Shown: positions 1 through 11,702, numbered from the stretch's first letter. The stretch: 64,000 nucleotides of DNA from Ulota crispa (GCA_963920765.1 OY987247.1:10450471-10514470); one strand, 5' to 3'. A program made the numbers and translations. The notes: generated from the letters alone by a model not told the origin.

Positions 1-255
1 CATTAGTATCCTTTCGTTGCCTATTTCTAGAATATGGCTTTTCAGACAAGGTATGTAACCTTGAAGGACAGCTATATAATATTGGACCAAACTCATTGCT
101 AGATATCTTAAAATATGATTAAAATGAAGTATTCTTAACGCGTTTTCAGACAAATGTAAGTTGAACCTTCAACAAAAAAAAGGGCTCAAATCCATTTACC
201 AACCCGGATAAACAGCCCTCGAATTTGCTAACATAGAGAGATAAATGGTACTTAC

Positions 256-1168
256 AAGCTGGTCCGCCAGCATAAGCACGGTCTTCATCGAGAACCCCGC
301 CAGATACTCCTCTGAACATGAACATTTCCGACTACAGAACTTCATAAGGTCTTCAAGAGTTGGCCCCAAAAGATCCATGACCAAAACTCTGTATTTTCCT
401 TGTAAACCAAACCATCGAGTATTGAGAATTCCAGCTGAACAAGGAAGGCAAGGCGTTAATTTATTAAAATAATACGTAAAAGAGGTACGTTGAGTCACAG
501 ATTTCAAAGACATAGTACAAATCCTGCAACAGTCGAAATCTTCAACATCTAATTCAAAGCGGCATTCTCTAGTTCCTTAAAATGAGAATATAAGAAAACA
601 ATCACTTGGAAGCATGTGACTCTTACTTCCTCCCTGAAGAATTCTGTACAACTTCGACTCAAATAATAGCTGTGGATTCTTCGCCTTTAATGGTTCCTAC
701 ATTTAATCACCATAGCATAAATAAACCAAGCAAAGCTCCTCCAAAAATAGACCATCCACATATCCCACTTTTGCATGGGTAAATATTAGTGAATTTTGGT
801 ATCAAAAAACGGCAGCCAAAATCATTTTAAACTGTACATACCAACTTCATAGCAACCTGCTCGTTGGTTTGGACGTTCACTCCTGCATCAGAGTGAATCA
901 AGCTTGTAAGAGCCTGAAATACAATTTGGTGAAAAACATTCTGAAACTTCAGGGACATTCTAGAAGAGTTGGAATCGTAAATAACCAGTTAACGTTCGTT
1001 ATGGACTGAACCTAAGCTGGTGTAGAACAAAAAAGAGTGCCCAATTGAACAAATCCATTGCAAAGAGAATTAGGGTTTGGGCTTTCACTGACCCAGAAAG
1101 ACCTCAGCGGAGGAGCCATTCCCAATGAGAAGACCACGCAAGTACTTGTCTCCCACTATGTAATCCAT
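256..1168 (-). CDS. casein kinase 1-like Ser/Thr kinase, 5' part only (runs off left edge)
   Basis: Four exons join in frame: 1168-1093, 882-842, 696-627 and 434-256, all with GT..AG introns. They encode the N-lobe of a plant CK1 (CKL) kinase. It starts MDYIVGDKY, followed by the glycine loop region [12 protein letters not shown], then [13 protein letters not shown] with the ATP-binding lysine. After that come [20 protein letters not shown] and [24 protein letters not shown], and the last exon ends [11 protein letters not shown] before a GTAAGT donor at 255. The catalytic HRD and DFG exons must lie left of position 1. Two oddities stand out. The third loop glycine of GxGxxG is replaced (GNGSSA). 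About ten extra residues ([10 protein letters not shown], near 294-324) sit where CK1 normally reads FCSRKFSLKT. The frame is open and splicing is intact, so it could be an expressed divergent paralogue or a young pseudogene. It is head-to-head with the AWPM-19 gene. Confidence 0.85.
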
Positions 1169-2784
1169 CAGCGTACTTCACTCCTCAGTCAGTTGCCCAT
1201 TCGAAGTGTCTCCTGCACAAACTAAGAATTAGGTAAGAACTAGGGCTGGCGCTCGTACCCAATCCCCTACACAGCGCCTAGAATCGCCACCAGATACTAC
1301 AATTCTCACACGGTGGGACCCAGACTAACACATGAGAAAACCCTAACTCAGAAGTCCTGAAGACTAGGTAAAAATTTCTACACAAAAGAGAAAGAATGAC
1401 TCATGTGTACATCTCATGGAAACACAGGAAGACTTCATCAATTAGTTCACTTTGCTCAGAACATACGAAGGAATCACAAATACCCACCTCAAATGTTCAA
1501 ATGCAGCGGGAATGTTAACATCTCATTTCACAGCTTTGAGCTCAAGAAGCTCGAGCTAGGCTTTATTCTCTACGCAAGAATTTTAGCTGCAGAGAGGCGC
1601 CATCTGGTGGGTTACATGAGAGCAGAAAACATAAAAATACATCTATTACATGCACACGGCAAAGCTGCAAGAATCTCTGACTGGGGTCCCAAGAAGAGTG
1701 AGAGTGAAAGTGAGACTCCACAATTCTGGCACTCATGATGGTTTCCACGACTAAGTTACCATGTGGCATGCTACATGTTCTGTGCGTAAGACGGAGTTCT
1801 GATGCATGGTTACGTAACCCATGGTTAGGTTCGGTATACAGGTTACCAAGGTGCAACCCAAGGTGGGTCAGCCGCCGTCCCCACTTAAAGCCGTTACCGG
1901 CAGCACTGTCTTGAATGTGAGCTCTCTCCTTCTCCGTTTCTTGGAGCTCATTCTTGTAGCATCCATACTCTTCTTTCAATCCGAGTGGATCGTCACTCTC
2001 CGGTACGTGATGCCCTTTTTAATTAGCTTTTGCACTGGTATTCTTGTGGGTCAGAAGAGTCAGTGTTGATCGTACCTCGACAGGTTATGTTTCTTGTTGA
2101 ATGTCGATCTTTATGGAGGTTTCTGTCACTTTGATGAAGGGCGTGAAAATTCCATGCATATACGTAGCTGAGAGCTTACTTTTATAATCTCCAGTGTCGA
2201 TCTCTTTAGAGTAAGTGCACGCCTTAGCTCCCCTTCCAGAGCGCAACTTGCTCCATCTTGTAATTACATCAGATTATGCTGTTAAGGTTTTAGTGTCAGC
2301 TTGCTGGAATTAGATTTCCAGCACGGGATCGATCACTTCTTGCTTTCTCCAGTAGTCTTGATGCGTGAAGATGTCGATCTGTTTGCAAAGAAACTACTTG
2401 CATGAATTGCAGCAGCTATTCTCTTGAAACTTTTCAGAGGTTTGCAAGTCCAAGGAATGTCGTGCTCGAGTTGATTCGTGTCTTGGTCTTAAGTTGTCAA
2501 GAACGTCAAGAATTCAAGGTTTCAGTATTCTCGTGCCGTTTCTTGATGACGATGTTCGTTCTTTGCACTGTATTTGATGACTGTCTTCCTCCTCTTCTGT
2601 GCAAAGACGTGCTTGGCGCCTTGCATTCTTTCACTTCCCCGTATTGCAAGCGAGGAGATCGCCTGATGTATTGAGCTTTAGAAGAATTGCAGAGAATCTG
2701 ACTGTTGCTGTGAATCTTGAATGACATGCAGCTGCGGAGGAACTGGTCGTGACTGCACAAGTTTGACGAGTTTGTGTTGTGACC
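1169..2784. promoter_or_regulatory. shared intergenic region between divergent CK1 and AWPM-19 genes
   Basis: About 1.6 kb separates the two start codons and must hold both promoters and 5' leaders. An ACGTG core, the heart of an ABA-response element, occurs near 2003, but no full ABRE (ACGTGGC) was seen. Short open frames here (for example 1403-1738 on plus and 1563-1979 on minus) show no recognisable domain. I treat them as chance. Confidence 0.35.
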
Positions 2785-3748
2785 ATGGCGGTGGGCATTG
2801 GAAGGGGGTTAACCTCGCCGCTTCTGGCGTTGAACTTCTGCATGTATGTCATCACGGCCGCCATCGCAGGGTGGGCTTTGAACAAGAACATCGACTCCTC
2901 TGCAGGCGCAGGTGGCTATGTCGGTACGTGCAGCTTGAAGCTCGATCCACCACTTTTTTATACATTTGTGTTTCTTTCTTTTGTGAAACGTGTTGACTGT
3001 TGAATGGCATTGTCTCTCATGCTGTCGAGTGTCGGGTTGGCTTTGTAGGTAACGCGGCAACATTTTATTTCCTGCCGCTGGTGCTGATTGCGTCCGTGGT
3101 AGGATTGGCGTCCACCTTGGCTGGTGTTCACCACTTGAGAGTGTGGCGCACCGAAACCCTTGCTGCTGCCGCTTCAGCTGCGATCGTTGCGTGGACGCTC
3201 ACTCTTCTCGCCTTCGGGTACGTTAAATCCGAGCACAAAATCTTTATGACATTGCGACTTTCTTGCTCGCTAAATCAGCCAATCAATCAGGGCGTTAATT
3301 TTAGATATGTGAAATTTTGTGATTGTGCGCAGTGTCGCTTGCAAGGAGATTCACATTGGAGGCCTACGCTCGAGGAAGCTGGTGAGTAATCCAACAATCA
3401 CCAAAATCGTGTCAAGAAAGTATGACTAAACGAATTTGAATGTACACAGCACTGATGTTTGTGTCTGCAAACGATTAGATGAAGCAAATGTGATCTGCAA
3501 ACTTGTAGATCCGTGTTAAGTTCTTTCCTGATTGTGTGAACCACTGGCCGACATTCTTGCAGAAAGTGGTGGAGTCGTTCGTCATCATCTTGGCCTTCTT
3601 CGAGCTCCTTTACTTGCTGACTCTCCATGCCGGCGTCTTAGGCAGCGACTATGGTCCTTACAACCACGCAACCGCTGGAGGTGCCAACATTAGTCTGGTG
3701 CAAGCGGAGAAGCACCACCACGGCACGCCCGCTGCTGCAGCTATCTAA
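2785..3748 (+). CDS. PM19L: AWPM-19-like (PM19-like) plasma-membrane protein, four exons
   Basis: The exons are 2785-2923, 3049-3217, 3333-3381 and 3563-3748, with phases 1, 2 and 0. They give a protein of about 180 residues, normal for the family. The start ATG at 2785 gives MAVGIGRGLTSPLLALNF, the usual AWPM-19 opening. Four hydrophobic segments follow: NFCMYVITAAIAGWALN, the TFYFLPLVLIASVVGLAS stretch, AAAASAAIVAWTLTLLAFG and ESFVIILAFFELLYLLTLHAG. The family signatures GVHHLRVWR, ACKEIHIGG and GVLGSDYGP lie between and after them. The tail is His/Ala-rich. AWPM-19 proteins are plasma-membrane proteins induced by ABA, cold and desiccation, and a rice member (OsPM1) has been reported to import ABA. 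That role is family knowledge, not shown here. The gene converges on the 2H phosphoesterase gene 284 bp downstream. Confidence 0.93.
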
Positions 3749-4032
3749 ACGTCGAGCTAGTTTCAACCTCGCAAATCACATTGTGCGTGAACAACTTAGA
3801 GTTTGAATTATGGCACTTGAAAGATGATAAGCTCAAAGTGTTTTCATCACCAGTACTTCTGCGATTGGTTATAGTCACGTGGACTACGAAGAGCTGGCCT
3901 GTGCAGCTTGTTGTCGTAATCACAGATATGAGAACTTGAATGATATATTTACAACGATGCTTTAAAATATCACTGGAGCAATGGCCGTGCATCACAGATA
4001 CTTCCAACAAATGATATAAGAATGCAATTGGA

Positions 4033-4587
4033 TCAATGCTTAGGTTGTACATTCGAGTGCACGTTTTGCTCGCCCTTGAGGAATGGAAATGTGTCGAGCG
4101 CTTCCCATGGTCCGCCGCGGTAAGCCCAGAGCTGCAACCCCGTGGCTGTGGCGTCGAACGGGTGGAACTGCTCCGAGAGCTCTTGATGCAACGCACGAGC
4201 TACGGAGGCGTCCACTTTGTTCTGCACCGTGATGTGAGGGTTGAGCGGTTGCCGGTCCTGCGGGGTGAGCTCTCCATGCCACTGCTTCTGCAATCGCTTG
4301 TGCAGAACAGAGAGTCGATGATTCTCCATCGTGTACGCCACCCCGCGCCCTAGGAAGCGCACACCAGTGACGGCGATCGGCAACGGTGCTTCGTCACTTG
4401 CTAACTTCGCCACTTGCGACCTCACAGCGTCGTACTTGTCGCCTGGGAGGTGGTGGAACAGAGTGAGGTGAGCGGAGAGAAAGCTGCGCTCTACCGGGAA
4501 GTGTTGTTGCCGCAGTGCGTCAAAGAAGCGCTGCGATTTGGAGTCGAGGATGAGCGTGAGCACGATCGGAGCCGCCGTGGTGGCCAT
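4033..4587 (-). CDS. 2H phosphoesterase (2'-5' RNA ligase-like family), intronless
   Basis: A single 184-residue open frame begins at ATG 4587 (MATTAAPIVLTLILD). It carries the two H-x-T-x motifs that define the 2H superfamily: HLTLFHHLPG near residue 40 and HITVQN near residue 118. Each histidine/threonine pair contributes to an active site that cleaves 2',3'-cyclic or 2',5'-linked nucleotides. The pattern LDSKSQRFFDALRQQHFP before the first motif, and the overall length, look like the bacterial family annotated '2'-5' RNA ligase family protein'. The classic plant cyclic phosphodiesterase is different. No signal or transit peptide is obvious. The lack of introns among multi-exon neighbours fits transfer from bacteria, but that is inference. 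The substrate is unknown. Confidence 0.85.
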   Translation of the reverse strand: MATTAAPIVLTLILDSKSQRFFDALRQQHFPVERSFLSAHLTLFHHLPGDKYDAVRSQVAKLASDEAPLPIAVTGVRFLGRGVAYTMENHRLSVLHKRLQKQWHGELTPQDRQPLNPHITVQNKVDASVARALHQELSEQFHPFDATATGLQLWAYRGGPWEALDTFPFLKGEQNVHSNVQPKH

Positions 4588-5671
4588 AGAACTAAGCTTA
4601 GAACCGGCAAGCGACGAGTACGATGCTCATTCACGAACTGACTTCCAAAGCAACCTGCGTCAGGATGCAGGACTTTCGAAATGAGGTTTGAAGATCTTGT
4701 CAAGAAATCATTCATAGCATTGGAAATCGAAATGTTCTTAGTTGCTTTCTCGCTCAGCGTCAATTTGAACAATCTCTCAACTTTTCTCAGTTTCATCTAA
4801 GAAGATCACAGCTCTAGAAGGAAGAGACAAAAACGGAAAACAAGTAAAGAACGACACAGTCCAAAATATCGAATCTAGAATATTCAGCCTTTCGCCATAA
4901 CTCTGAAAAATTTGCAATCGTCGACCTTTCGAAGCGGTGCACAGAAGGCAGAGAGTGACGTGATTAGGAAACAGGCGCGTACCTCGTAATCAAAACGGTA
5001 TCTAATCCAACGCCATAATCCATTTCATTCTTCAGTTTCTTCACAAAATCTCTACACCTGTAACAACTACGACACTACAGCTTTTGAAAGTGTTTCTCTA
5101 AGAGCTGCCTTGAGTTTTTTCGCAAGAGTGTGAGATAGAGATTCGACAGTTGTAGAGCGGACAGAAGAGATAACAAACAACTCACAACTGCCCAGAAAGG
5201 GAAGAGAGAGAAGCAACGTAAATGAAAAGGCGAAAGGGATGGATACTAATGCAAAGTCGTAGTTGTCGCTCGTTACGAGTGTCGCCGAGCTCTCAGATTG
5301 ACAAGCACACTGTATGCTCTTGTCCACACAGCTGAAAGGATACAATGCAATGGATTCTTCTCTCCAAATGCTGTTTGTCGAAGGGATGCTATCGGCGGCA
5401 CTTTTTCGTCTTCACATAATCCGATTGCAGCTCTAAAGAACTCATACAACAATTGTGAGAGGCTGCTTTCACGGCAAATTTAGTGTATTAGTACTCGTTC
5501 TGTCAGTAAAGTTCATATGAACTGGATATGATAGTTATGCTACAGGGCAACTATTTCTCGGTGTAAATATTTGATACAATAGTTGAGAGAAAGGCTTGGA
5601 GGATGGAGGCATTTGTTTGCTCGTCGTCATACTGTGAAGATTAAGTTACTCTTTGTTGCTACTTTCCACCA
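4588..5671. other. intergenic region upstream of the 2H gene and downstream of the RLP
   Basis: No gene or repeat is recognised here. A 92-codon frame on minus (5067-5345) has no known domain. The stretch probably holds the 2H promoter and leader and the 3' end of the LRR gene. Confidence 0.4.
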
Positions 5672-8016
5672 TTACGTGTGGCCTTTCCAGGCTGACAGGT
5701 GCACAGCATGCCGCGCTCGAGCACGTGGCGCAAAGATAGACTTTCGGAGGGAAGAGCGCATGCCAATCACCACGAGAACTCCGCCGAAGCCGATGAACAG
5801 GCCGACGCAGAGCCCTGTGGTTGACATGTACGCTTTCGTCCAAGAAATCTTGCGGCATTGATTCAAAAGTGGCAGTCCGCACAGGCCTTCATTTCCAGGC
5901 AAGAAATTCTCCGCTTCCCAGTGGCTGCCAAATCCGTTCGCCTTCGGAATCTCGCCAGAGAGTCTGTTGCCTCCTAAGAACAACTCCTGGAGATTGCTCA
6001 TCTGTGCCAGCATTCTTGGAACACGACCGCTGAGCTCGTTCGCGGACAAGTCCAGCGACTCGAGATTCGGAAAGCTTGGAGTAACATCAGGAATTTGCCC
6101 GCGGAAAGAGTTGCGAGAGAGATTGAGGTCGCGCAAGTATTCCAGTTTGAGAATATCGTCAGGTATTCTTCCTGTTAACTTGTTAGCTGCCAGGTTGAGT
6201 GTCGCAGTTCCCGAGAGTCCGTTTCCGGAGAAAATATGAACCTTACCTTTCCAACTAAGTTGAAGGTTTACTGTAAATGCGCTCAACTTCAGATAAACGC
6301 GGTCGAACACTTTGGTCTGACTCTCAGCATCAAGTACCGTCATAATGATATTGTCAATGAAGCCTCTCATATTGCTCAAGTCGCTTGAAATCTCGCTGGA
6401 CAGGTTGTTGATAGAAAGATCGAGCACGCTCACGTTCTTAAGGTTCCATATCCAATCTGGAATCGCGCCTTCGATTAGATTTGCCTCCAAATTGAGCACT
6501 CGCAGCTTCTGAAGCACCGGCTTGGAAGACACAGGCAATGCTCCCGTTAGTTTGTTCCCGCTGATGTCCAGTACCGTGAGATTCTCGCAGTTGATGATAG
6601 CTTCAGGAAATGTTCCGGTGAAGTCATTGTTCGCTGCTGTCAGCACTTCAAGCGATCGGAAATATTCAAAGTTCAGATTATCAAGCCGTCCGGACATTCG
6701 ATTGATCGATAACAAAAGCCGAGTCAAGTTAAGACAATTATGAAGCTCTCTCGGGAGTTCGCCGTCGATTTGGTTGTCGCTGAGGTGAAGATTACGCAGG
6801 TGAGAGCATTGGCTGAGGCTCGCAGGTATGGCTCCCGTGAGATTGTTCCCTTCTAGCCACATCCTTTCTAACAACCGAAGCTCCCTAACTCCGCTGGAAT
6901 GGTACCGCTGAGCTGATTGCTCTGTAGCAACAATGTCGTTAGGGTTTCACATTTGGAGAGCGAAGCCGGGATGTTGCCTGTGAGGTTATTGTCGTTCAGA
7001 ATAAGCACTTGAATCGATTTCACCGTGCAAAGCGGAGGGATTTCACCGCTGATGTTTGTGTTGGTGATGACGATACTTTCAAGTCCATAACTACTGCCGA
7101 AATCTGCAGGTATGGATCCGTTGATGCCTTTGTTGTAATCCAACAGAATCGCTCCCAAGCTTGGGCACCGTGCAAGAGACGCCGGAATAGATCCTACAAA
7201 GCTGTTGTTACTCAAATGGAGAAGCCGAAATGTCTGCAAATCTCCAAATTCCTCAGGTATTCCGCCAGTCAGACTATCGTTCCAGAATTGCAGGCTTTCC
7301 AACTTCGGGCACTTGCCGAACTCCGGCGACAGAGTTCCTGTGAGTTTATTGTTCCCAAACACCACTTTCTTCAAACCAGTACAGTTCACAGTAAGTGCTC
7401 GAGGGATCTCTCCTGAGAAGCTATTGTGCTCTCCCTCGTAATTCTCAAGGAGATTCCACTGCTGACCTAAGTATGAAGGCAGAGTTCCATTGAACAGGTT
7501 GAAAGAGAGATACAGCTTGTGCATCTTGCTGCAATTTCCAAGCATTCCGATACCTCCAGAGATTTTATTGAAGCGAAGATAAACCTCACTGAGCTCTTGC
7601 AACTGCCCGAATGATTCTGGCAAATAACCGGTCATTTCATTGTCCTCAAAATCGAACATGGATAATCGACTGCAGTTGCCTAACGACCTTTGTATCTCCC
7701 CCACGAGCTGATTACTTCGGCCAACGAGTTCTCTTAGATTGACACAGTTTCCAAGGCTCTCCGGGAGAGTGCCGTTGATATGCTCCTTGAAATTTAGGGT
7801 TTCAAGTTGACGAAGGCTACCCAGCGTGGCAGGAAGGGCTCCACTGAATTCGTAATGCGTCAGAATTAGGGTTGTCAGATTCCGGCAGTCTCCGATCTCA
7901 GGAGGAATGAAGCCTGTCAATGCGTTATCGTAAAGCTCCAGATGCTGCAGAGCTGAGAGCTTCCCAAACGCAGCTGGAATACTGCCTTGTAAGTTCGTGC
8001 TATGGATTGGAGCGGT
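5672..8016 (-). pseudogene. LRR receptor-like protein, frameshifted and lacking its 5' end
   Basis: Roughly two dozen plant extracellular LRRs (consensus LxxLxLxxNxLxGxIPxxLxxC) run from about 7999 down to 5890. Then come GNEGLCGLPLLNQC, a single transmembrane segment (GLCVGLFIGFGGVLVVIGM) and a short basic tail ending at 5672. There is no kinase domain, so the type is receptor-like protein (RLP), typically a surface immune or developmental receptor. The reading frame breaks once near 6868-6880: LGSFGC then stop lies in one frame, and RLLERMWLEGNN continues in the next, which fits loss of one base. The start is also missing. The frame hits a TGA at 8017-8019 with no signal peptide or LRR N-terminal cap. 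A possible AG acceptor at 8001-8000 leaves room for upstream exons, but none was found. The 1-kb palindrome begins 45 bp further on. Confidence 0.85.
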
Positions 8017-8061
8017 TCATAACACTTTCACTCTTCTTGTAGTTGGAAATTGTGATTAAGT

Positions 8062-9113
8062 GTTTAGAATAGAAGAAAAGGCTTGGTATGGCCCCAAAGC
8101 AAATTAAGAAAAATGAAACTCAAGTTTTAGGGAGAATTTAGGGTTTCAAGGTTCCTAAATAAAATCTCCTAAGGTTTATTGGGGTTTTAGAAATTTTAGG
8201 GTTCAGTGTGGTTCTCTAATTATAAAATCCTCAATGGGTTAGGTCTTAGAGTTATCATTCAAAGAGTGCAAGTGAGATTGACACCATGGAGGCTTTGAAC
8301 CCTAACACTTTTATTTAAAATAGAAGCGACTCAAAGGTGCAAAATCAGTGAAGTGCAAAAAGATGAAAAAAGCAAAACACAAAGGGTGCACAATCACATA
8401 CCAACTAGGTGACCCCTAGTCAAGTTCAAAGATAGAAGGCTTTACTAATCCAAACTAGTTTTGCCCTTAAAATATGGCTCATCAATGGATATAGTGCAAT
8501 ATAAGGAAGAAGAAATAGGTGTCTATGTCCTAGCTTAAGTAACTCAAGGGTCAATATAGCCATGACAAACAATTCAATTAATGAGTTAGACATGTAAACA
8601 ATATTGTTTGTCATGGCTATCCTTACCCTTGAGTTACTTAAGCTAGGACATACACTTATTTCTCCCTCCATGTATTGCGCTTTATGTATTGATGAATCCT
8701 ATTTTAAGGGCAAAAACTAGTTTGGATTAGTAAAGCCTTCTATCTTTGAGCTTGACAAGGTGTCAACTAGTTAGTATGTGACTCTTCACCCTTTGGGTTT
8801 TGCTTTTATCATCTTTTTACATTTCGCTAAGTTTGCACCTTTGAGTCACTTCTACTTTAAGTAAAAGTGTTAGGGTTAAAAGTCTCCATTGTGTCATTCT
8901 TACTTGCACTCTCTGAACCCTAACTCTGAACCATAACCCATTGGAGATTTTATATTCAAGGAACCACCTTGAACCCTAAAATTCCTAAAATCCCAATGAA
9001 CCTTAGGTGATTTTGTTTAGGAATCTTGAAACCCTACACTCTCCCTAAATCCTATGTTTTATTTATTTTAATATGCTTCAAAGCCATTACAAGCTTTTTC
9101 TTCTATTCTAAAC
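8062..9113. repeat. giant imperfect palindrome / foldback element (~510-bp arms)
   Basis: The left arm (8062-8573) is the reverse complement of the right arm (8603-9113), with a 29-nt loop. The outer ends read TTTAGAATAGAAGAAAA and TTTTCTTCTATTCTAAA. The inner ends read GCCATGACAAACAAT and ATTGTTTGTCATGGC. Matches continue along the whole length, for example AACTCAAGGG/CCCTTGAGTT and ACTAATCCAAACTAGTTTTG on the left with its complement near 8715-8735. By eye the inner parts are nearly 90 percent identical and the outer parts less. Short AACCCTAA telomere-like motifs lie in both arms. No clear target-site duplication flanks it. No coding capacity was seen. Confidence 0.9.
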
Positions 9114-10570
9114 CCTAAACCGTAAACTCATTCTCCATTCTCCACCTCCCATTAAAAGGGAGTCGCACCACTCAACTTTCATTCTTGCAAAAGGTATCAC
9201 TATCCATACTATTTTGAATTGGAATAGCAGTCTGGTATTGGGATGAAAGTATTGAGTGACAATGTTGGTAATAGAATGAATATACTGAGGTGCATTACTC
9301 AATTACCTTGTCGACGTATAGCTGGCCTTCAATTTTTCAAACCAGTTCTTTGAATCAAGCGACTAGGAGTGACTATTGTCCAAGAATTGTACCTTTTACC
9401 TAAACTTACTTTCATTCTATTATTTCCACTCAATGCTTGAATAATTGGCCACTTTGTAGTGACAAACCAGTGAAATATTGCAATTGTTTGCCTTGATCAA
9501 GAACCAAATTTTTAAAGGTCGACATATTGATCTTGAATTTCTCCAAATGAGACTAAATGAGATGTCAATCTTACCATTTCTTGATGCTCTTGAAGAATTT
9601 GTGATATTCTATGTTAATAAGCTTGGAGCTAGTGTGTAATCCCACATTGTACACTAGAAAATTTTAGGCTTGATTATTGCTGAAAATTTAAGTTGTGTGT
9701 GTTTGAAAAGTCCAACATTGTCAAGGAAGTGTTGCAACTCCGTTTGTTTTTTTGAGTTCCAAATAAGCTCTCATTTATTTGGCTTTAATTGCGTTATTAG
9801 GAATAGTTCCTTGCAGTTAATTTATGGAATAGGACTATTTCAAAATACAATCAACTCATGAAAGTATGGCCTGTGATCAAATATATTGTTAGCATAACTA
9901 GAGCCACAAAAAGTTGTAAGCACGTTGTATTTGGATGTTGTACTGTAGGGAATTTTGAAATTAATCAAATCATGCAGAATTTGCAAGATGCAACAACTGG
10001 ACAAACAATATACTTTAGTAGGAGACTTATTTAACTTTGTTGTTGTTTCAAATGCACAACAATTAAGGAAAACATAGATGGATGAAGATGCAAATTGATG
10101 AAACTAACAAACAGATTCTTATCTACTCTCCATCCAAAAAATGGATATCCCGGCACTTGGAGATTAAATCTTACCACTTGAAGTCTCAATATTTTGTTAT
10201 TTTGACATACTTTGAGTGCTTGACAAGTATGTGGCAAGACCAGATTCTTTTGTTTTGAAAGATATAATGAATTTCAATTTAAAGAAGATCGTCAAGGTTT
10301 GAGAACAAGTTGCTAGGCAGTATTTCTTTAGTGCTAATTTTTAGACATGAATAAAAAAAAGGCTTGTGCAAATTGGCTTAGTCTGATTGTATTATCCAAG
10401 TAAATAATCCACATGGAATGTAATTGGATCCTTTAGTATGTTGGTTAGCAATAATCTTAGGATAGAGATGTTACCAAAACACTTCTAAAATTTTCAACTT
10501 CGAACCACACAAACAATCTCACGAGACTCCATATATACAAATCATAATGGAGCAGATGAAGCGTCAACCC
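9114..10570. other. AT-rich intergenic DNA
   Basis: I see no gene or structured repeat here. Small open frames look random. Confidence 0.4.
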
Positions 10571-10574
10571 TTAA

Positions 10575-10990
10575 CCCTTTAACGAATGTGGTCCATTCTG
10601 GGGTGGGCAATCCTTTATATTTTCATTTGGGAACATTTTAGGGTTATTGAATATAAATGTCTATCACAAATTTGACCGTATAGATGGAAATATCTTGCAG
10701 CCTTTAGTGTTATGCATCATAAATTATGCTCACTCTTTAGTTGTTATGGCCATCTTTTTGCATTTATTGGTGTATTTTTAGTCGGTACTCTTTTAGTTTT
10801 TCAACCCTCTAACCACATGCCACCTCAGATTGGCCTAGTTATTGTCCTAAACTCTTCACTTTCCACTCTTCACTTTCCAATTCCCAAGACCCGTCTCCTT
10901 TGCCATGTCATCAAATTTCTTGACATGCTCTTTCTACAAACTAAAAAGAGTCAAAATCGACTAGGAACTGGTCAACTAGTCCTTAATGGA
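10575..10990. mobile_element. piggyBac-like MITE (TTAA-flanked)
   Basis: The element is flanked by TTAA at 10571-10574 and 10991-10994. It starts CCCTTTAACGAATGTGG. Its inside is clearly homologous to the element at 20067-20458, sharing the GGGTGGGCAATCCTTT and ATGCCACCTCAGATTGGC blocks. It has no transposase and is non-autonomous. The 108-codon open frame inside it is not a gene. Confidence 0.75.
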
Positions 10991-11702
10991 TTAAAGGACA
11001 AAGCTACTATAATATATAGTATGTACACTGTTGTATAACTGGCATATGCTACCAACAAAATGTTTTAATTTGAGATCTTGACTACCTCACTAGAATAGCA
11101 TTGATCTATATTCTAACATCTTTGTTGATTGCAAATGTAGTAAAGGTGTAGATGCATTGCAAATACAAGAAAAATACCCTATATTGTACTAGTCACAAAG
11201 GGCTGCTTTGGGTTAATTTGTCTTTCTTGAGTTACTTTCTTTTACAGATATTTTAAGAGGTCCAAACCCTAACCTTCCAAATAGGGAGATCAACTCTTAA
11301 ATAAAGATTTTAACAATTGGGTAAATGAACACCTCATAGTAATTTTTATTTTCATGACAATTTGCATTTGAAGATGCTCTACAACGTGTCCTTCCGCCAA
11401 GTTGATGATTCAGTCACCTGATTTAATTTAAGACAATTTTTGCTAGAATCTTACCAAATTACATGGTGCATTATCACTTAAATGACATTGGTGATAAAAT
11501 TACCAAATTCTTTTCAATTAGTCCCTAGGTTTGTCTTGTGTACAGGCGTATATGAATGAACGTGTACACACGATGGATGAGTTTATCCAATTTTGTTCTT
11601 TACCTGCATGCATTATAGGATACGTGTCGCTTGACCATTGAACGAACGATCATAAAAAATAAAAATGAAAAACCCTTAGTCCATGAAATGCATTTGTTGG
11701 TA

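Noticed and set aside
1403-2069. Open frames of 82-138 codons on both strands between CK1 and AWPM-19
   Set aside because: They overlap one another on opposite strands and show no recognisable domain. They fit a promoter and leader region better.
4036-4641. Plus-strand frames opposite the 2H gene
   Set aside because: Antisense shadows of a real, motif-bearing gene on minus.
7009-7441. 135- and 78-codon plus-strand frames
   Set aside because: Antisense shadows of the LRR array.
10712-11038. 108-codon plus-strand frame
   Set aside because: It lies almost wholly inside the TTAA-flanked MITE and crosses its right end. The homologous copy at 20067 does not keep it.
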